Both the position numbers and the translations under genes were made by a program. Positions 7,854 through 16,451 of a stretch of 43,077 nt of DNA are shown here, piece by piece; positions within the stretch are counted from its first letter, which is position 1; every line of letters starts with the position of its first letter. The DNA is from Thiocapsa sp. UBA6158 (GTDB lineage Bacteria > Pseudomonadota > Gammaproteobacteria > Chromatiales > Chromatiaceae): the NCBI RefSeq assembly GCF_002423035.1, contig NZ_DIUM01000137.1, positions 1 to 43,077 on the forward strand, in the 5' to 3' direction. Below the pieces are notes generated by a model. The model had not been told where the DNA came from and ran no database searches. It saw only the letters and a list, made by a program, of their open reading frames with translations.

Positions 7854-8600
7854 ATGACAGACACCTCGGCAAACGCCTCTGTGCGACCCTCCGGACGCCG
7901 CCCCGACGAGCTGCGCCCGATTCGACTGACCCGCGGCTTCACCCGCCACGCGGAAGGCTCCGTGTTGGTCGAGTTCGGCGAGACGCGCGTGCTCTGCACG
8001 GCGAGCGTGGAGTCGCAGGTTCCGCCCTTTCTCAAGGGTCAGGGCAAGGGCTGGGTGACCGCCGAGTACGGGATGCTCCCGCGTGCGACCGATACGCGCA
8101 GTCCGCGAGAGGCTGCTCGCGGCAAGCAGGGTGGTCGCACGCTCGAAATCCAGCGCCTGATCGGTCGGTCGCTGCGCGCGGCGATGGATCTGAACGCACT
8201 CGGCGAGCGCTCCATCACGCTCGACTGCGATGTCCTGCAGGCCGACGGGGGCACCCGCACAGCCTCCATCACCGGGGCCTGGGTCGCCTTGCGCGACGCG
8301 ATCGACGGACTTCTGGCGCGCGGAGAGATCACGACCGATCCGCTGCGCACGCAGATCGCCGCCGTCTCGGTCGGCATCGTGCAGGGTGTGGCCGTTCTCG
8401 ATCTGGACTTTGCCGAGGATGCGACGGCAGAGACCGACATGAATCTGGTGATGGACGGCGAGGGCCGATTCGTCGAGGTCCAGGGGACCGCCGAGGGCGT
8501 ACCCTTCTGCCGCGAGGAGCTCGACGCACTCATCGCGATCGGCGCCGCCGGCATCCGCGAGATCCAGACCGCTCAGCGCGCCGCACTGCAAGGCGCATGA
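7854..8600 (+). CDS. rph: Ribonuclease PH
   Basis: 248 residues. RNase PH is the phosphate-dependent 3'-to-5' exoribonuclease that trims tRNA 3' ends. Conserved features: RPxxLRPI near the start, GETRVLCTASVE, the FLKGQGKGWVTAEYGMLPRAT block, RLIGRSLRA, DCDVLQADGGTRTASITGA, and DLDFAEDATAETDMNLVM. The N-terminal RP[D/E]ELRPI is preceded by about 15 extra residues from the chosen ATG. Full length with no disrupted motif. It is followed after 40 nt by rdgB, the conserved gammaproteobacterial order. Confidence 0.96.
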   Translation: MTDTSANASVRPSGRRPDELRPIRLTRGFTRHAEGSVLVEFGETRVLCTASVESQVPPFLKGQGKGWVTAEYGMLPRATDTRSPREAARGKQGGRTLEIQRLIGRSLRAAMDLNALGERSITLDCDVLQADGGTRTASITGAWVALRDAIDGLLARGEITTDPLRTQIAAVSVGIVQGVAVLDLDFAEDATAETDMNLVMDGEGRFVEVQGTAEGVPFCREELDALIAIGAAGIREIQTAQRAALQGA

Positions 8601-8640
8601 CAGGGGTGCTCGCACCCGATCAGCAGACAAGGAGAATGGC

Positions 8641-9264
8641 ATGAGTATCCCGCACGCCGGCGAGGCCCTCGTCCTGGCCAGCAACAACCCCGGCAAGGCC
8701 AGAGAGATCAACCAACTGCTTCTGAGTGCCCGCATCAAGGCGGTTCCTCAAGGCGATTTTGCCGTGCCGAACGTCGCCGAGACCGGGCTGACCTTCGTGG
8801 AGAACGCTATCCTCAAGGCACGCCACGCCGCGCGCTACAGCGATCTTCCGGCCCTGGCCGACGATTCCGGTCTGGAGGTCGACGCGCTCGCCGGTGCGCC
8901 CGGCATCTATTCCGCGCGCTACGCCGGTCCCGGGGCATCCGATACGGCCAATCTGCAAAAGCTGCTGGCCGACTTGGAGGGAGTGGAAGAATCCAAGCGC
9001 ACCGCCCGATTCCAGTGTGTCCTGGTCTATCTGCGCCACCCCGCCGACCCGACACCGCTCATCTGCCAGGGCACCTGGGAGGGCTCGATCCTCACCGCAC
9101 CGCGCGGGGAGCACGGCTTCGGGTACGACCCGATCTTCTGGGTGCCGACGCACGGTTGCAGCTCCGCAGAGCTGGATCCGGAGACCAAGAATCGGCTGAG
9201 CCACCGGGGTCAGGCCCTGCGTGCGCTGCAGGTCCTCTTGGAGTCGGCGGGCGCCGACACCTGA
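8641..9264 (+). CDS. rdgB: RdgB/HAM1 family non-canonical purine NTP pyrophosphatase
   Basis: 207 residues. It hydrolyses dITP, dXTP and ITP to monophosphates, cleaning the nucleotide pool. The N-terminal LVLASNNPGKAREINQLL is the family signature (SxNxxK substrate loop). ETGLTFVENAILKARHAA, ALADDSGLEVDALAGAPGIYSARYAG and GFGYDPIFWVP with LSHRGQALR complete the fold. A strong AAGGAG precedes the ATG. The gene sits between rph and yggS on one strand with short gaps, so it is probably part of a single transcript. In some relatives hemW follows; here it does not. Confidence 0.96.
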   Translation: MSIPHAGEALVLASNNPGKAREINQLLLSARIKAVPQGDFAVPNVAETGLTFVENAILKARHAARYSDLPALADDSGLEVDALAGAPGIYSARYAGPGASDTANLQKLLADLEGVEESKRTARFQCVLVYLRHPADPTPLICQGTWEGSILTAPRGEHGFGYDPIFWVPTHGCSSAELDPETKNRLSHRGQALRALQVLLESAGADT

Positions 9265-9276
9265 CGGGGCGGCACG

Positions 9277-9999
9277 ATGGAAATGCTCGGGGCGATCGGC
9301 GACGACGGCATCCGGAGACATCTGGGCGAGGTGCATGAGCGCATCCGCGCGGCGGCCGAGCGGGCCCAGCGCCCGCCGGACAGCGTTGCGCTGCTCGCCG
9401 TCAGCAAGACCCACGGCGCCGAGGCCGTGCGCGCGGCCTACGCCGCCGGTCAACGGGCATTCGGCGAGAGCTATGTGCAGGAGGCGATCGAGAAGATTCC
9501 CCTGCTCGCCGACCTGCCGGATATCGAGTGGCACTTCATCGGCCGGATCCAGGCGAACAAGACTCGCCAGATCGCCGCCCGTTTCGATTGGGTCCACGGG
9601 CTGTCCGACCCGGCCCACGCCCGACGCTTGAGCGAGCAACGTCCGAGCGACTTACCCGCGCTCAAGGTCTGCATCCAGGTCAACGTCAGCGGCGAGACCA
9701 CCAAGGGCGGTGTCGAGCCGGACGCGGTCGCGGGCATGATTGCCGTCTGCGAGGCGCTGCCCGGTCTGGACGTGCGTGGACTCATGACGCTGCCGGCACC
9801 CGCCGAGGACGAAGACGCGCAGCGCGTGCCCTTTCGCGCCCTGCGTCTCCTGCGCGATCGGCTGGCCACCCCGAACCACCCGCTCGTCTGTCTGTCGATG
9901 GGCATGTCCGACGACCTGGAGGCCGCGATCCTCGAAGGCGCGACCCTGGTTCGGGTGGGCACGGCAGTCTTCGGGCCGCGGCCGTATAATGCGGGCTGA
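9277..9999 (+). CDS. yggS: YggS family pyridoxal phosphate homeostasis protein
   Basis: 240 residues. It is a PLP-binding TIM-barrel protein (PLPBP family) that buffers PLP; no enzymatic reaction is established. The PLP lysine is in VALLAVSKTHGAEAV. FGESYVQEAIEK, IEWHFIGRIQANKTRQIA, VCIQVNVSGETTKGGV, GLMTLPAP and the C-terminal LSMGMSDDLEAAILEGATLVRVGTAVFG are all in place. It starts 12 nt after rdgB and is followed by proC, the almost universal proteobacterial yggS-proC-yggT arrangement. Confidence 0.96.
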   Translation: MEMLGAIGDDGIRRHLGEVHERIRAAAERAQRPPDSVALLAVSKTHGAEAVRAAYAAGQRAFGESYVQEAIEKIPLLADLPDIEWHFIGRIQANKTRQIAARFDWVHGLSDPAHARRLSEQRPSDLPALKVCIQVNVSGETTKGGVEPDAVAGMIAVCEALPGLDVRGLMTLPAPAEDEDAQRVPFRALRLLRDRLATPNHPLVCLSMGMSDDLEAAILEGATLVRVGTAVFGPRPYNAG

Positions 10000-10036
10000 T
10001 CGTTCCTCTTAGCCTCCGATCTCTTTAGGGCTCGAC

Positions 10037-10867
10037 ATGACGACAACCAGGATTGCCTTTATCGGTGGCGGCAACATGGCCACCAGCCTGATCGCCGGTC
10101 TCGTTGCCGACGGCTATGCGCCGGACTCGCTCCAAGTGGCCGACCCCAACCCGGATCGTCGCGAGATGCTGCAAACCCGCTATGGAGTAAGGGTCTTCTC
10201 GGACAATCGCGACGCTCTGGCCGAGGCCGATACACTCGTGCTCTGCGTCAAACCGCAGCTCGCCGCGCAGGTCTGCTCCGAGATCGCCGATGCCGCGTCG
10301 GCGCGCGCCCCACTTGTGCTCTCCATCATGGCGGGCGTACCCGAGCAGGCGATTCAGCGCTGGCTCGGCGGCACCGTGGCGGTCGTGCGCGCCATGCCCA
10401 ACACTCCCGCGATGGTGCAGACGGGCGCCATCGGGCTGCATGCCAGTCCGGAGGTCGGCGAGGAGGGCCGTAACCGTGCCGAGACCATTCTGCGCGCCGT
10501 CGGCCTGACCCGCTGGGTCGAGACCGAGGCCCAAATCGACGCGGTGACCGCACTCTCGGGGAGCGGTCCGGCCTACTTTTTCCTCTTCATGGAGGCGCTG
10601 GAGGAGGCCGGCATCTCGCTCGGGCTCGACGCCGAGACCGCCCGGCTACTGACCATCCAGACCGCGCTGGGTGCGGCCAAGATGGCGGTGGAGAGCGAGG
10701 ATACGCCCGGACAGCTGCGCGAGCGTGTCACCTCGCCCGGCGGCACGACCGAACGTGCACTCGAGCACCTGCTCAAGGCCGATCTACACGCACTGATGAA
10801 GCGCGCCGCGCACGCCGCACATGATCGTGCGGTCGAGATCTCACGGAGCCTGTCGGAGCAAGCATGA
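10037..10867 (+). CDS. proC: Pyrroline-5-carboxylate reductase
   Basis: 276 residues. It carries out the last step of proline synthesis: NAD(P)H-dependent reduction of 1-pyrroline-5-carboxylate. The N-terminal Rossmann motif reads IAFIGGGNMATSLI. VVRAMPNTPAMVQTGAIGL and AVTALSGSGPAYFFLFMEAL are the substrate-binding signatures, and LRERVTSPGGTTERALEHL is the C-terminal family signature. Typical length. The stop overlaps the yggT start (ATGA at 10864), so the two are translationally coupled. Confidence 0.97.
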   Translation: MTTTRIAFIGGGNMATSLIAGLVADGYAPDSLQVADPNPDRREMLQTRYGVRVFSDNRDALAEADTLVLCVKPQLAAQVCSEIADAASARAPLVLSIMAGVPEQAIQRWLGGTVAVVRAMPNTPAMVQTGAIGLHASPEVGEEGRNRAETILRAVGLTRWVETEAQIDAVTALSGSGPAYFFLFMEALEEAGISLGLDAETARLLTIQTALGAAKMAVESEDTPGQLRERVTSPGGTTERALEHLLKADLHALMKRAAHAAHDRAVEISRSLSEQA

Positions 10868-11439
10868 GTGCGTCCTATCTGACCAACCCGGCCGTCTTCC
10901 TGATCCAGACCCTGTTCGGGCTCTATATTACCCTGGTCGCGATCCGCTTCCTGCTGCAATGGGCGCGGGCCGATTTCTACAATCCGATCTCGCAGTTCGT
11001 GGTCAAGCTGACCTCGCCCGTGCTGCGCCCGCTGCGCCAGGTGATCCCGGGCTATGCCGGCATGGATTTGGCCGCCTTGGTGCTGGCCTGGCTACTCAAG
11101 TCAGTCGAGCTAGGGCTGCTGGTGACGGTGCTGGGGCTGAACGTCTCGATCTTCGGCGCGCTGGGTTGGGCGGTGCCTGCCGTCATCCAGCTCTTCATCA
11201 ACATCTTTTTGTTCGGGATCTTGATTCGCGTCATCCTCAGCTGGGTCAATCCGGATCCCTACAACCCAGCGGTCGCACTTCTGACGCGCCTGACGGATCC
11301 GATCATGCGCCCGGCGCAGCGTATGATTCAACCGATCGGCGGGATCGACCTCTCGCCCATGGCGGTGATCATCGGGTTGGTTCTGCTCGAGATGCTGCTG
11401 ATCCCGCCGCTGAAGTGGCTGGTGGGCAGCCCTTTCTGA
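10864..11439 (+). CDS. yggT: YggT family membrane protein
   Basis: 191 residues with two YGGT repeats. Each half has hydrophobic helices and a conserved amphipathic segment: FYNPISQFVVKLTSPVLRPLRQVIPG in the first half, DPYNPAVALLTRLTDPIMRPAQRMI in the second. It is an inner-membrane protein of poorly defined function (linked to osmotic stress and cell-envelope assembly in some bacteria). It overlaps proC by 4 nt and precedes yggU by 26 nt. Confidence 0.93.
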   Translation: MSASYLTNPAVFLIQTLFGLYITLVAIRFLLQWARADFYNPISQFVVKLTSPVLRPLRQVIPGYAGMDLAALVLAWLLKSVELGLLVTVLGLNVSIFGALGWAVPAVIQLFINIFLFGILIRVILSWVNPDPYNPAVALLTRLTDPIMRPAQRMIQPIGGIDLSPMAVIIGLVLLEMLLIPPLKWLVGSPF

Positions 11440-11465
11440 GACTTCACGAGCCGCCCGAAAGCGGA

Positions 11466-11756
11466 ATGACCTGGCACCGGTGGAATGGCGACGACTTGGA
11501 GCTTGCGCTGCGCGTGAAACCGCGAGCACCCAAGGACGCCTTCATCGGGCCGGATGGCGATCATTATCGGGTCGCCCTCAAGGCACCGCCCGTCGAGGGC
11601 AAGGGTAATCTGGCGCTGCGGAAGTTCATCGCGAATGCCTTCGGTGTCGCGCCGTCCAAGGTGTCCGTCATCGGCGGCGAGCAATCGCGATACAAGCGGC
11701 TGCGGATTCAGGCGCCGCGGACATTCCCGATCCCGGTGAAACCGCGCTCGCAGTGA
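11466..11756 (+). CDS. yggU: DUF167 / YggU family protein
   Basis: 96 residues, the normal size for this family. Seen: LRVKPRAPKDAFIGPDGDHY, then VALKAPPVEGKGNLALRKFIA and VSVIGGEQSRYKRLRI, the DUF167 core. It is a cytosolic small alpha/beta protein of unknown biochemical role. The ATG at 11466 starts directly before the domain. It directly follows yggT, and its co-occurrence with proC-yggT is conserved across proteobacteria. Confidence 0.93.
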   Translation: MTWHRWNGDDLELALRVKPRAPKDAFIGPDGDHYRVALKAPPVEGKGNLALRKFIANAFGVAPSKVSVIGGEQSRYKRLRIQAPRTFPIPVKPRSQ

Positions 11757-11951
11757 TATGGCTCGTCCCGACGGATGCTCGGAGCTGCAGCAACCCCGAC
11801 AACTGGGCGCCAGCGCAGTTCAGAGATTTTTTACGGACTTCTGAACCGCGTCGACTGGATCGGTCGTTGATTCACCGACGTCCGAACCCAGGTGTCGAGA
11901 ACGCACATCGCAACGGACGCGGCTCATCTTATCCGCCGAACGAGGTTTACC

Positions 11952-12395
11952 ATGATCATTCAACGGACCTTTGGGATCCTGATTGCCGCCGGTCTGCTCA
12001 CCGCCCAAAGCGCTTGGGCCGAAGGCCCGGTCACGGCAGGCGACTGCAGCATCTACGCCAACGCCATGACGGCCGAGACGCTCAACCCCGAGATCGCGAA
12101 TCTCTACCGGATTCAGCGCAGCAAGCTCAACGGCGTGCTGAGCGTCTCGGTCGTCAAGCCGCACCCGGACGGGACGCGTGAAAACGTACCAGCGCAGGTC
12201 GAGGCCACCGCACGCACCGGCGACGGCCCCGCGGGCATGATCCCGATGCGCGAGATCAGCGTCGGGGAAGGCGTGTCCTATATCGGCCAGTTTCCGATCG
12301 CAGATCTCCAGATCGTGGATTTCGCGATCCAGGTGACCCCGCCCGGAGGCGAACCCGCGGCGATCGAGCTGCAGCAGCAGTTCTTCACGGATTAA
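11952..12395 (+). CDS. DUF4426 domain-containing periplasmic protein
   Basis: 147 residues with a clear signal peptide (MIIQRTFGILIAAGLLTAQSAWA|E). The mature part matches DUF4426 in layout: GDCSIYANAMTAETLNPEIANLYRIQRSK, then a beta-sandwich ending in VDFAIQVTPPGGE. It typically follows yggT/yggU in gammaproteobacteria, often just before metX-metW; those genes are missing here. GAGG lies 7 nt before the ATG. The TAA stop is formed by the first bases of a dispersed inverted-repeat element (12392-12586), so the native 3' end may have been replaced. Confidence 0.82.
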   Translation: MIIQRTFGILIAAGLLTAQSAWAEGPVTAGDCSIYANAMTAETLNPEIANLYRIQRSKLNGVLSVSVVKPHPDGTRENVPAQVEATARTGDGPAGMIPMREISVGEGVSYIGQFPIADLQIVDFAIQVTPPGGEPAAIELQQQFFTD

Positions 12396-12586
12396 ACCGC
12401 GTCGCCTCGCGACAGGCGAGGCTTGGCGTCAATCGGATCAATGCGGTCGCCCATAAACTTTTTAGCTGACGCGGTTTAAGATATTAATTTTTTCAAATAC
12501 TTAAATCGCGCCAGCTCCAGCGTTCCCAGTGCGTACGACCCCGACCCCTCTGATCACGCGGCGCATCACTGAAGAGCGCGATTTAA
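12392..12586. repeat. Composite palindromic element, copy A
   Basis: Two units lie side by side. Unit 1 (12392-12479) is bounded by perfect 12-bp inverted repeats, TTAAACCGCGTC and GACGCGGTTTAA. Unit 2 (12501-12586) is bounded by perfect 11-bp repeats, TTAAATCGCGC and GCGCGATTTAA. The 21-nt spacer is AT-rich. The left end contains the TAA stop of the DUF4426 gene; the right end contains the TAA stop of the convergent TauE/SafE gene. Total length is 195 bp, nearly equal to copies B and C. The unit-1 interior is unlike that of B/C, but the TTAAAYCGCGCCRGCTCCAG start of unit 2 is shared with B. Confidence 0.8.
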
Positions 12587-13269
12587 TAGAGCTGCCAGAG
12601 GGCGTAGAGGCCGAAGCCGATGACCAACAGCCCGGCGACTTGCTTGACCCATGCGCGCTCGGAGATGCGTGCGGCGGCGCCGGCGAGTAGACCGATGCCG
12701 AGGAGATTCGGGAGCGTGCCGGCGCCGAAGGCCAGCATGACGAGCGCCCCGTCCAGGACGCTTCCGGTGGCGACCGCCGTGATGAGGACGCTGTAGACGA
12801 GACCGCAGGGGATCCAGGCCCAGAGATAGCCCAGTGCCGCGGCCTGCATGGGGTTGCGAACCGGCAGGACGCGTCGACCCAAGGGCTCGAGACGCCGCCA
12901 AAGCACGGCTCCCGCGCGCTCGACGACGGCGATCAAACGCCACCAGCCGCCGAGATAGAGTCCGAGCAGGATCATCACGACACCGGCCAGGCCGTAAAGG
13001 ACACGCTGCATCACCTGAAACGCATCGAGCTGGAGCAGCAAGGCACCGAGTCCGCCGAACAAGGCGCCGGCAGTGGCGTATCCTGCGATGCGCGCCAGAT
13101 TGTAGGTCACCTGATAGGGCAGCATCAGCCAGGGGTCGCGGCGGATCTGCGGCTCCAGACCCAGGGTCAAGGAACCCACCAGGCCGCCGCACATGGACAG
13201 ACAATGGACACCGCCCAGCAGGCCGACCAGAAAAGCGGTCAGATAGATTCCAAGCGGGGTCGTCATCAT
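12583..13269 (-). CDS. Sulfite exporter TauE/SafE family membrane protein
   Basis: About 228 residues from the ATG at 13269, which has GACGAGG upstream (a TTG at 13287 would add six residues). Hydrophobic with about six membrane segments. GLLGGVHCLSMCGGLVGSL at the N-terminus and GYLWAWIPCGLVYSVLITA in the second half are the paired Cys/His-containing repeats of the UreH-like TauE/SafE branch, often found near cytochrome oxidase or metal-handling genes. Substrate is unknown; metal or sulfur-compound transport is possible. The stop codon lies within the outer inverted repeat of element A. Divergent from pyrE. Confidence 0.82.
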   Translation of the reverse strand: MMTTPLGIYLTAFLVGLLGGVHCLSMCGGLVGSLTLGLEPQIRRDPWLMLPYQVTYNLARIAGYATAGALFGGLGALLLQLDAFQVMQRVLYGLAGVVMILLGLYLGGWWRLIAVVERAGAVLWRRLEPLGRRVLPVRNPMQAAALGYLWAWIPCGLVYSVLITAVATGSVLDGALVMLAFGAGTLPNLLGIGLLAGAAARISERAWVKQVAGLLVIGFGLYALWQLY

Positions 13270-13347
13270 GCGCGGTACCTCGTCCAATAGAGAGCAGTTA
13301 GCGGTCGGCTTTCAGCAATCAGCTCATCGGCTCGAAAGGAAACCCGT

Positions 13348-13989
13348 ATGAAAGATTACCAACGCAAATTTTTGGCCTTCGCCGCCGAGATCGGTGCATT
13401 GCGCTTCGGCGACTTCACGCTCAAGTCCGGACGCCAAAGCCCGTACTTCTTCAACGCAGGCCTCTTCAACACAGGCGAGCGGCTGTCCCGGCTCGGGAGC
13501 GCCTACGCGCGCTGCATCCTGGATGCCGCCCCGGGCTTCGACGTGCTGTTCGGACCGGCCTACAAGGGCATCCCCTTGGCGGCTGCAACCAGCATCGCAC
13601 TTGCCGCGCAGTCCGGCCGAGACACTGCCTACGCCTTCAATCGCAAGGAGATCAAGAACCACGGCGAGGGCGGTCTGATCGTCGGCAGCCCCTTGGCCGG
13701 GCGGATCCTCATCATCGACGATGTGATCACCGCGGGCACCTCAGTGCGTGAATCGGTTCAGATCATCCGCGATGCCGGGGCCGAGCCGACCGGGGTCGTG
13801 ATCGCACTCGATCGACAGGAGCAGGGCCAGGACGGGCGTTCGGCCGTCGCCGAGGTGACCGCGACCTTCGGCATCCCGGTCTACAGCATCGTCAGCCTGA
13901 CCGACCTGATCGCCTACATCGAAGAACAGCCGCAGCTCGATGCCTTCGCCGACGCTGTACGGGCCTACCGAGTACGCTACGGGGTTTAG
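13348..13989 (+). CDS. pyrE: Orotate phosphoribosyltransferase
   Basis: 213 residues. It makes OMP from orotate and PRPP (pyrimidine synthesis). Seen: FGDFTLKSGRQSPYFFNAG (substrate loop), DVLFGPAYKGIPLA, AFNRKEIKNHGEGG (flexible catalytic loop with the Lys-Glu-Xaa-Lys-Xaa-His pattern), and RILIIDDVITAGTSVRE (PRPP-binding motif). AAAGGA precedes the ATG. The short upstream gap (13270-13347) carries a GCTTTCAGCAATCAGCT-like stretch. It converges with argB as in Pseudomonas-type synteny. Confidence 0.97.
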   Translation: MKDYQRKFLAFAAEIGALRFGDFTLKSGRQSPYFFNAGLFNTGERLSRLGSAYARCILDAAPGFDVLFGPAYKGIPLAAATSIALAAQSGRDTAYAFNRKEIKNHGEGGLIVGSPLAGRILIIDDVITAGTSVRESVQIIRDAGAEPTGVVIALDRQEQGQDGRSAVAEVTATFGIPVYSIVSLTDLIAYIEEQPQLDAFADAVRAYRVRYGV

Positions 13990-14064
13990 TGTTTTCCAAA
14001 ACGATCGGTTTCACCGAGTCACTCCGGCCATCATGGCACGTAGCGCGGAGCGCCGCGGGGCATG

Positions 14065-14090
14065 CGTGACACCGCCGAGCGTGTGTCACG
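14065..14090. terminator. Hairpin between convergent pyrE and argB
   Basis: A perfect 8-bp stem (CGTGACAC / GTGTCACG) with a 10-nt loop lies between the two convergent stops, 22 nt from the argB end and 76 nt from the pyrE end. It could serve both directions. No T-run follows on either strand, so it is only weakly supported as an intrinsic terminator. Confidence 0.3.
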
Positions 14091-14111
14091 AGCGAAACCC
14101 CGAACCCTACC

Positions 14112-15008
14112 TCACCGACTGCGAATCAGCGTCCCGACGCCTTCGTCCGTAAAGAGATCGAGCATGACCGCATGCTCGACCCGCCCGTCGATGATGTGCG
14201 CGGACTTCACCCCGCCGTGCACCGCATCGAGTGCGCACTGCACCTTCGGCAGCATACCGCCTGCGATCACACCATCCTTGATCAGGGCGTGGACGCGGCC
14301 GACATCCAACTCCGTGATCAGATTGCCCTCGGCATCGAGCAGACCGGCCGTATTGGTCAGGAGCAGGAGCTTCTCGGCCTTGAGCACCTCGGCGATCTTG
14401 CCCGCGACCAGATCGGCATTGATGTTGTAGGAGCGGCCGTCTTCGCCGACGCCGATCGGTGCGATGACCGGGATGAAGTCGCCCTTCACCAGCATATGGA
14501 CAACGGCGGCATCCACGCTCTCGACCTCGCCGACATGACCGATATCGATGATCTCGGGCTCGGCCAGCTCGGGCGCATCGCGTCTCAAAAGGAGCTTGCG
14601 TGCCCGGATCAGGTCGCCGTCCTTGCCGGTCAGACCGACCGCCGAGCCGCCGTGCCGGTTGATGAAGTTGACGATCTCCTTGTTCAACAGCCCGCCGAGA
14701 ACCATCTCGACCACGTCCATGGTCTCGGCATCCGTGACCCGCATCCCCTGTACGAATTCGCTGACCTTCCCGAGACGCTTGAGCAGAGAGCCGATCTGCG
14801 GCCCGCCGCCATGCACGATCACCGGGTTGATCCCGACCATCTTCATAAGAACGACATCGCGCGCGAAGCCCTGTTTCAGGGTCTCGTCCACCATGGCGTT
14901 GCCGCCGTACTTGATCACGATGGTCTTGCCGCGGAAGCGCCGGATATAAGGCAGCGCCTCGATCAGGACGTGGGCGATGGTGTGGGCACGTTCGTTGAGG
15001 ATGGTCAT
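14112..15008 (-). CDS. argB: Acetylglutamate kinase
   Basis: 298 residues. It phosphorylates N-acetyl-L-glutamate in arginine synthesis. Seen: IVIKYGGNAM (nucleotide-binding Lys/Gly loop), MVGINPVIVHGGGPQIGSLLKRLG, and NINADLVAGKIAEVLKAEKLLLLTNTAGLLD with DGVIAGGMLPKVQCALDAV. The ATG at 15008 (MTILNERAHTIAHVL) matches the family start; the TTG-initiated longer form is less likely. It is the last gene of the minus-strand unit coaBC-dut-algC-argB, 38 nt after algC, an order shared with Pseudomonas. Confidence 0.97.
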   Translation of the reverse strand: MTILNERAHTIAHVLIEALPYIRRFRGKTIVIKYGGNAMVDETLKQGFARDVVLMKMVGINPVIVHGGGPQIGSLLKRLGKVSEFVQGMRVTDAETMDVVEMVLGGLLNKEIVNFINRHGGSAVGLTGKDGDLIRARKLLLRRDAPELAEPEIIDIGHVGEVESVDAAVVHMLVKGDFIPVIAPIGVGEDGRSYNINADLVAGKIAEVLKAEKLLLLTNTAGLLDAEGNLITELDVGRVHALIKDGVIAGGMLPKVQCALDAVHGGVKSAHIIDGRVEHAVMLDLFTDEGVGTLIRSR

Positions 15009-15046
15009 GGCTCGGTATCGCTCGGGTTGAAATGGGGCGGACTGAA

Positions 15047-16438
15047 TCAAAAGGGCATCGCAAGCCCGGGCGCAGCCTCCGCCATGAGCAGGCGAAACCG
15101 CTCCTGCATGGCCCGGAGTGCGGCCGGGTCGTCGCCTTCGAAACGAAAGACCAGCTTGGGCAAGGTATTCGAGGCGCGCACCAGCCCCCAGGCGGCCGAG
15201 CCGTCGAGACGCAGGCCGTCGATGGTCTGTACTGCGAGATCCTCGACGCGATCGGCCAGCCGAATCACCCGCACCATGATCCGCTCGGCATCGCCCTCGG
15301 GCAACGGCAAGGCCAGCTCGGGTGTGGCGATGCCGCCGGGAAAGTCGCGGAAGAGCGCGTCCGTGGTGCGAGGATCGCGCGACAGGACCTCCAGAAGCCG
15401 CGCGCCGGCATAGAGTGCGTCGTCGAAGCCGAGCCAGCGCTCCTTGAACATGATGTGCCCGCTCAGCTCGCCGGCAAGCTGCGCATCGGATTCACGCAGC
15501 CGGGCCTTCAGCGGCGCATGTCCGGAGCGCCATGGCACCGGGCGACCGCCCGCGCGCCGGATCACCTCGCCGAGATGGCCCGTGCATTTAACGTCGAAGA
15601 CGACCTCGCTCCCGGGGTGTCCGGTCAGGATATCGACGGCGAGACACATGAGGACCCGGTCGGCCGCGATGAAGCCGCCCGCGGCATCGATCACACCCAG
15701 ACGATCACCATCGCCGTCGAAGCCGAGCCCAAGATCGGCGCCCTCCTGGACCACCTGCTTCGCGAGGGCCCGAAGACATTCGGGCCGGGCCGGATCCGGG
15801 ACACGCTCGCCCATACCTGCATGCGGGTCGCAGTCGAGCGCGATGACCTCGCAGCCGAGCGCGCGAAAGAGGGCCGGCGCGATTGCCGAAGCGGTGGCGT
15901 TGCCGCAGTCCAGCACAACCCGCATGGGGCGGGCAAGGCGGATGTCGCGGACGATGCGCTCACGGTAACGCTCGGAGATATCGCGCTCCACAAGAGTACC
16001 GGCCCCGCTGGTGAGGTCGCACTCCAGGATGCGCCGTCGCAGGTCCTGAATCGTCGCGGCATCCGCGCTCATACCGCCGAAGACGACCTTGACCCCGTTG
16101 TAATCGGGCGGGTTGTGGCTGGCGGTGACGATCGCCCCGGCGTAGGGAGCGGCCTCGCAGCAGGCGAAATAGACCAGAGGCGTCGGGGCGATGCCCAGAT
16201 CGACGACATCGATCCCGGCGGCGCGGATCCCGGCGATCAGGGCTTTGGTCAGGGCCGGACTGGAGGCGCGGCAGTCGCGTCCGACCATGACGGTACGATC
16301 GCCGCGCGCGGCGGCCTCGCTGCCGATCGCCTGCCCGATCGACCGCATGATCTCGGGTGTCAATTGGCGCTCGAGGATGCCGCGGATATCGTAGGCGCGG
16401 AAGATCTCGGGCGGCGCGGCGGGTGTGACCTCGGCCAT
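15047..16438 (-). CDS. algC: Phosphomannomutase/phosphoglucomutase
   Basis: 463 residues, the AlgC length. It interconverts 1- and 6-phosphates of mannose and glucose for exopolysaccharide and LPS precursors. Active-site phosphoserine is S107 in TASHNPPDYNG. The metal loop GLGFDGDGDR, sugar-specificity loop GELSGHIMFKERW and C-terminal phosphate-binding RASNTLPKLVFRFEG are present. It begins with EIFRAYDIRG, the typical N-terminus. It lies in the coaBC-dut-algC-argB operon, 13 nt after dut. Confidence 0.96.
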   Translation of the reverse strand: MAEVTPAAPPEIFRAYDIRGILERQLTPEIMRSIGQAIGSEAAARGDRTVMVGRDCRASSPALTKALIAGIRAAGIDVVDLGIAPTPLVYFACCEAAPYAGAIVTASHNPPDYNGVKVVFGGMSADAATIQDLRRRILECDLTSGAGTLVERDISERYRERIVRDIRLARPMRVVLDCGNATASAIAPALFRALGCEVIALDCDPHAGMGERVPDPARPECLRALAKQVVQEGADLGLGFDGDGDRLGVIDAAGGFIAADRVLMCLAVDILTGHPGSEVVFDVKCTGHLGEVIRRAGGRPVPWRSGHAPLKARLRESDAQLAGELSGHIMFKERWLGFDDALYAGARLLEVLSRDPRTTDALFRDFPGGIATPELALPLPEGDAERIMVRVIRLADRVEDLAVQTIDGLRLDGSAAWGLVRASNTLPKLVFRFEGDDPAALRAMQERFRLLMAEAAPGLAMPF

Positions 16439-16451
16439 GGGCGGCGGCGTG

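Noticed and set aside
12583..13269. UreH-type urease accessory protein
   Set aside because: No urease genes are nearby; the motif also fits the broader TauE/SafE family, which is the safer name.
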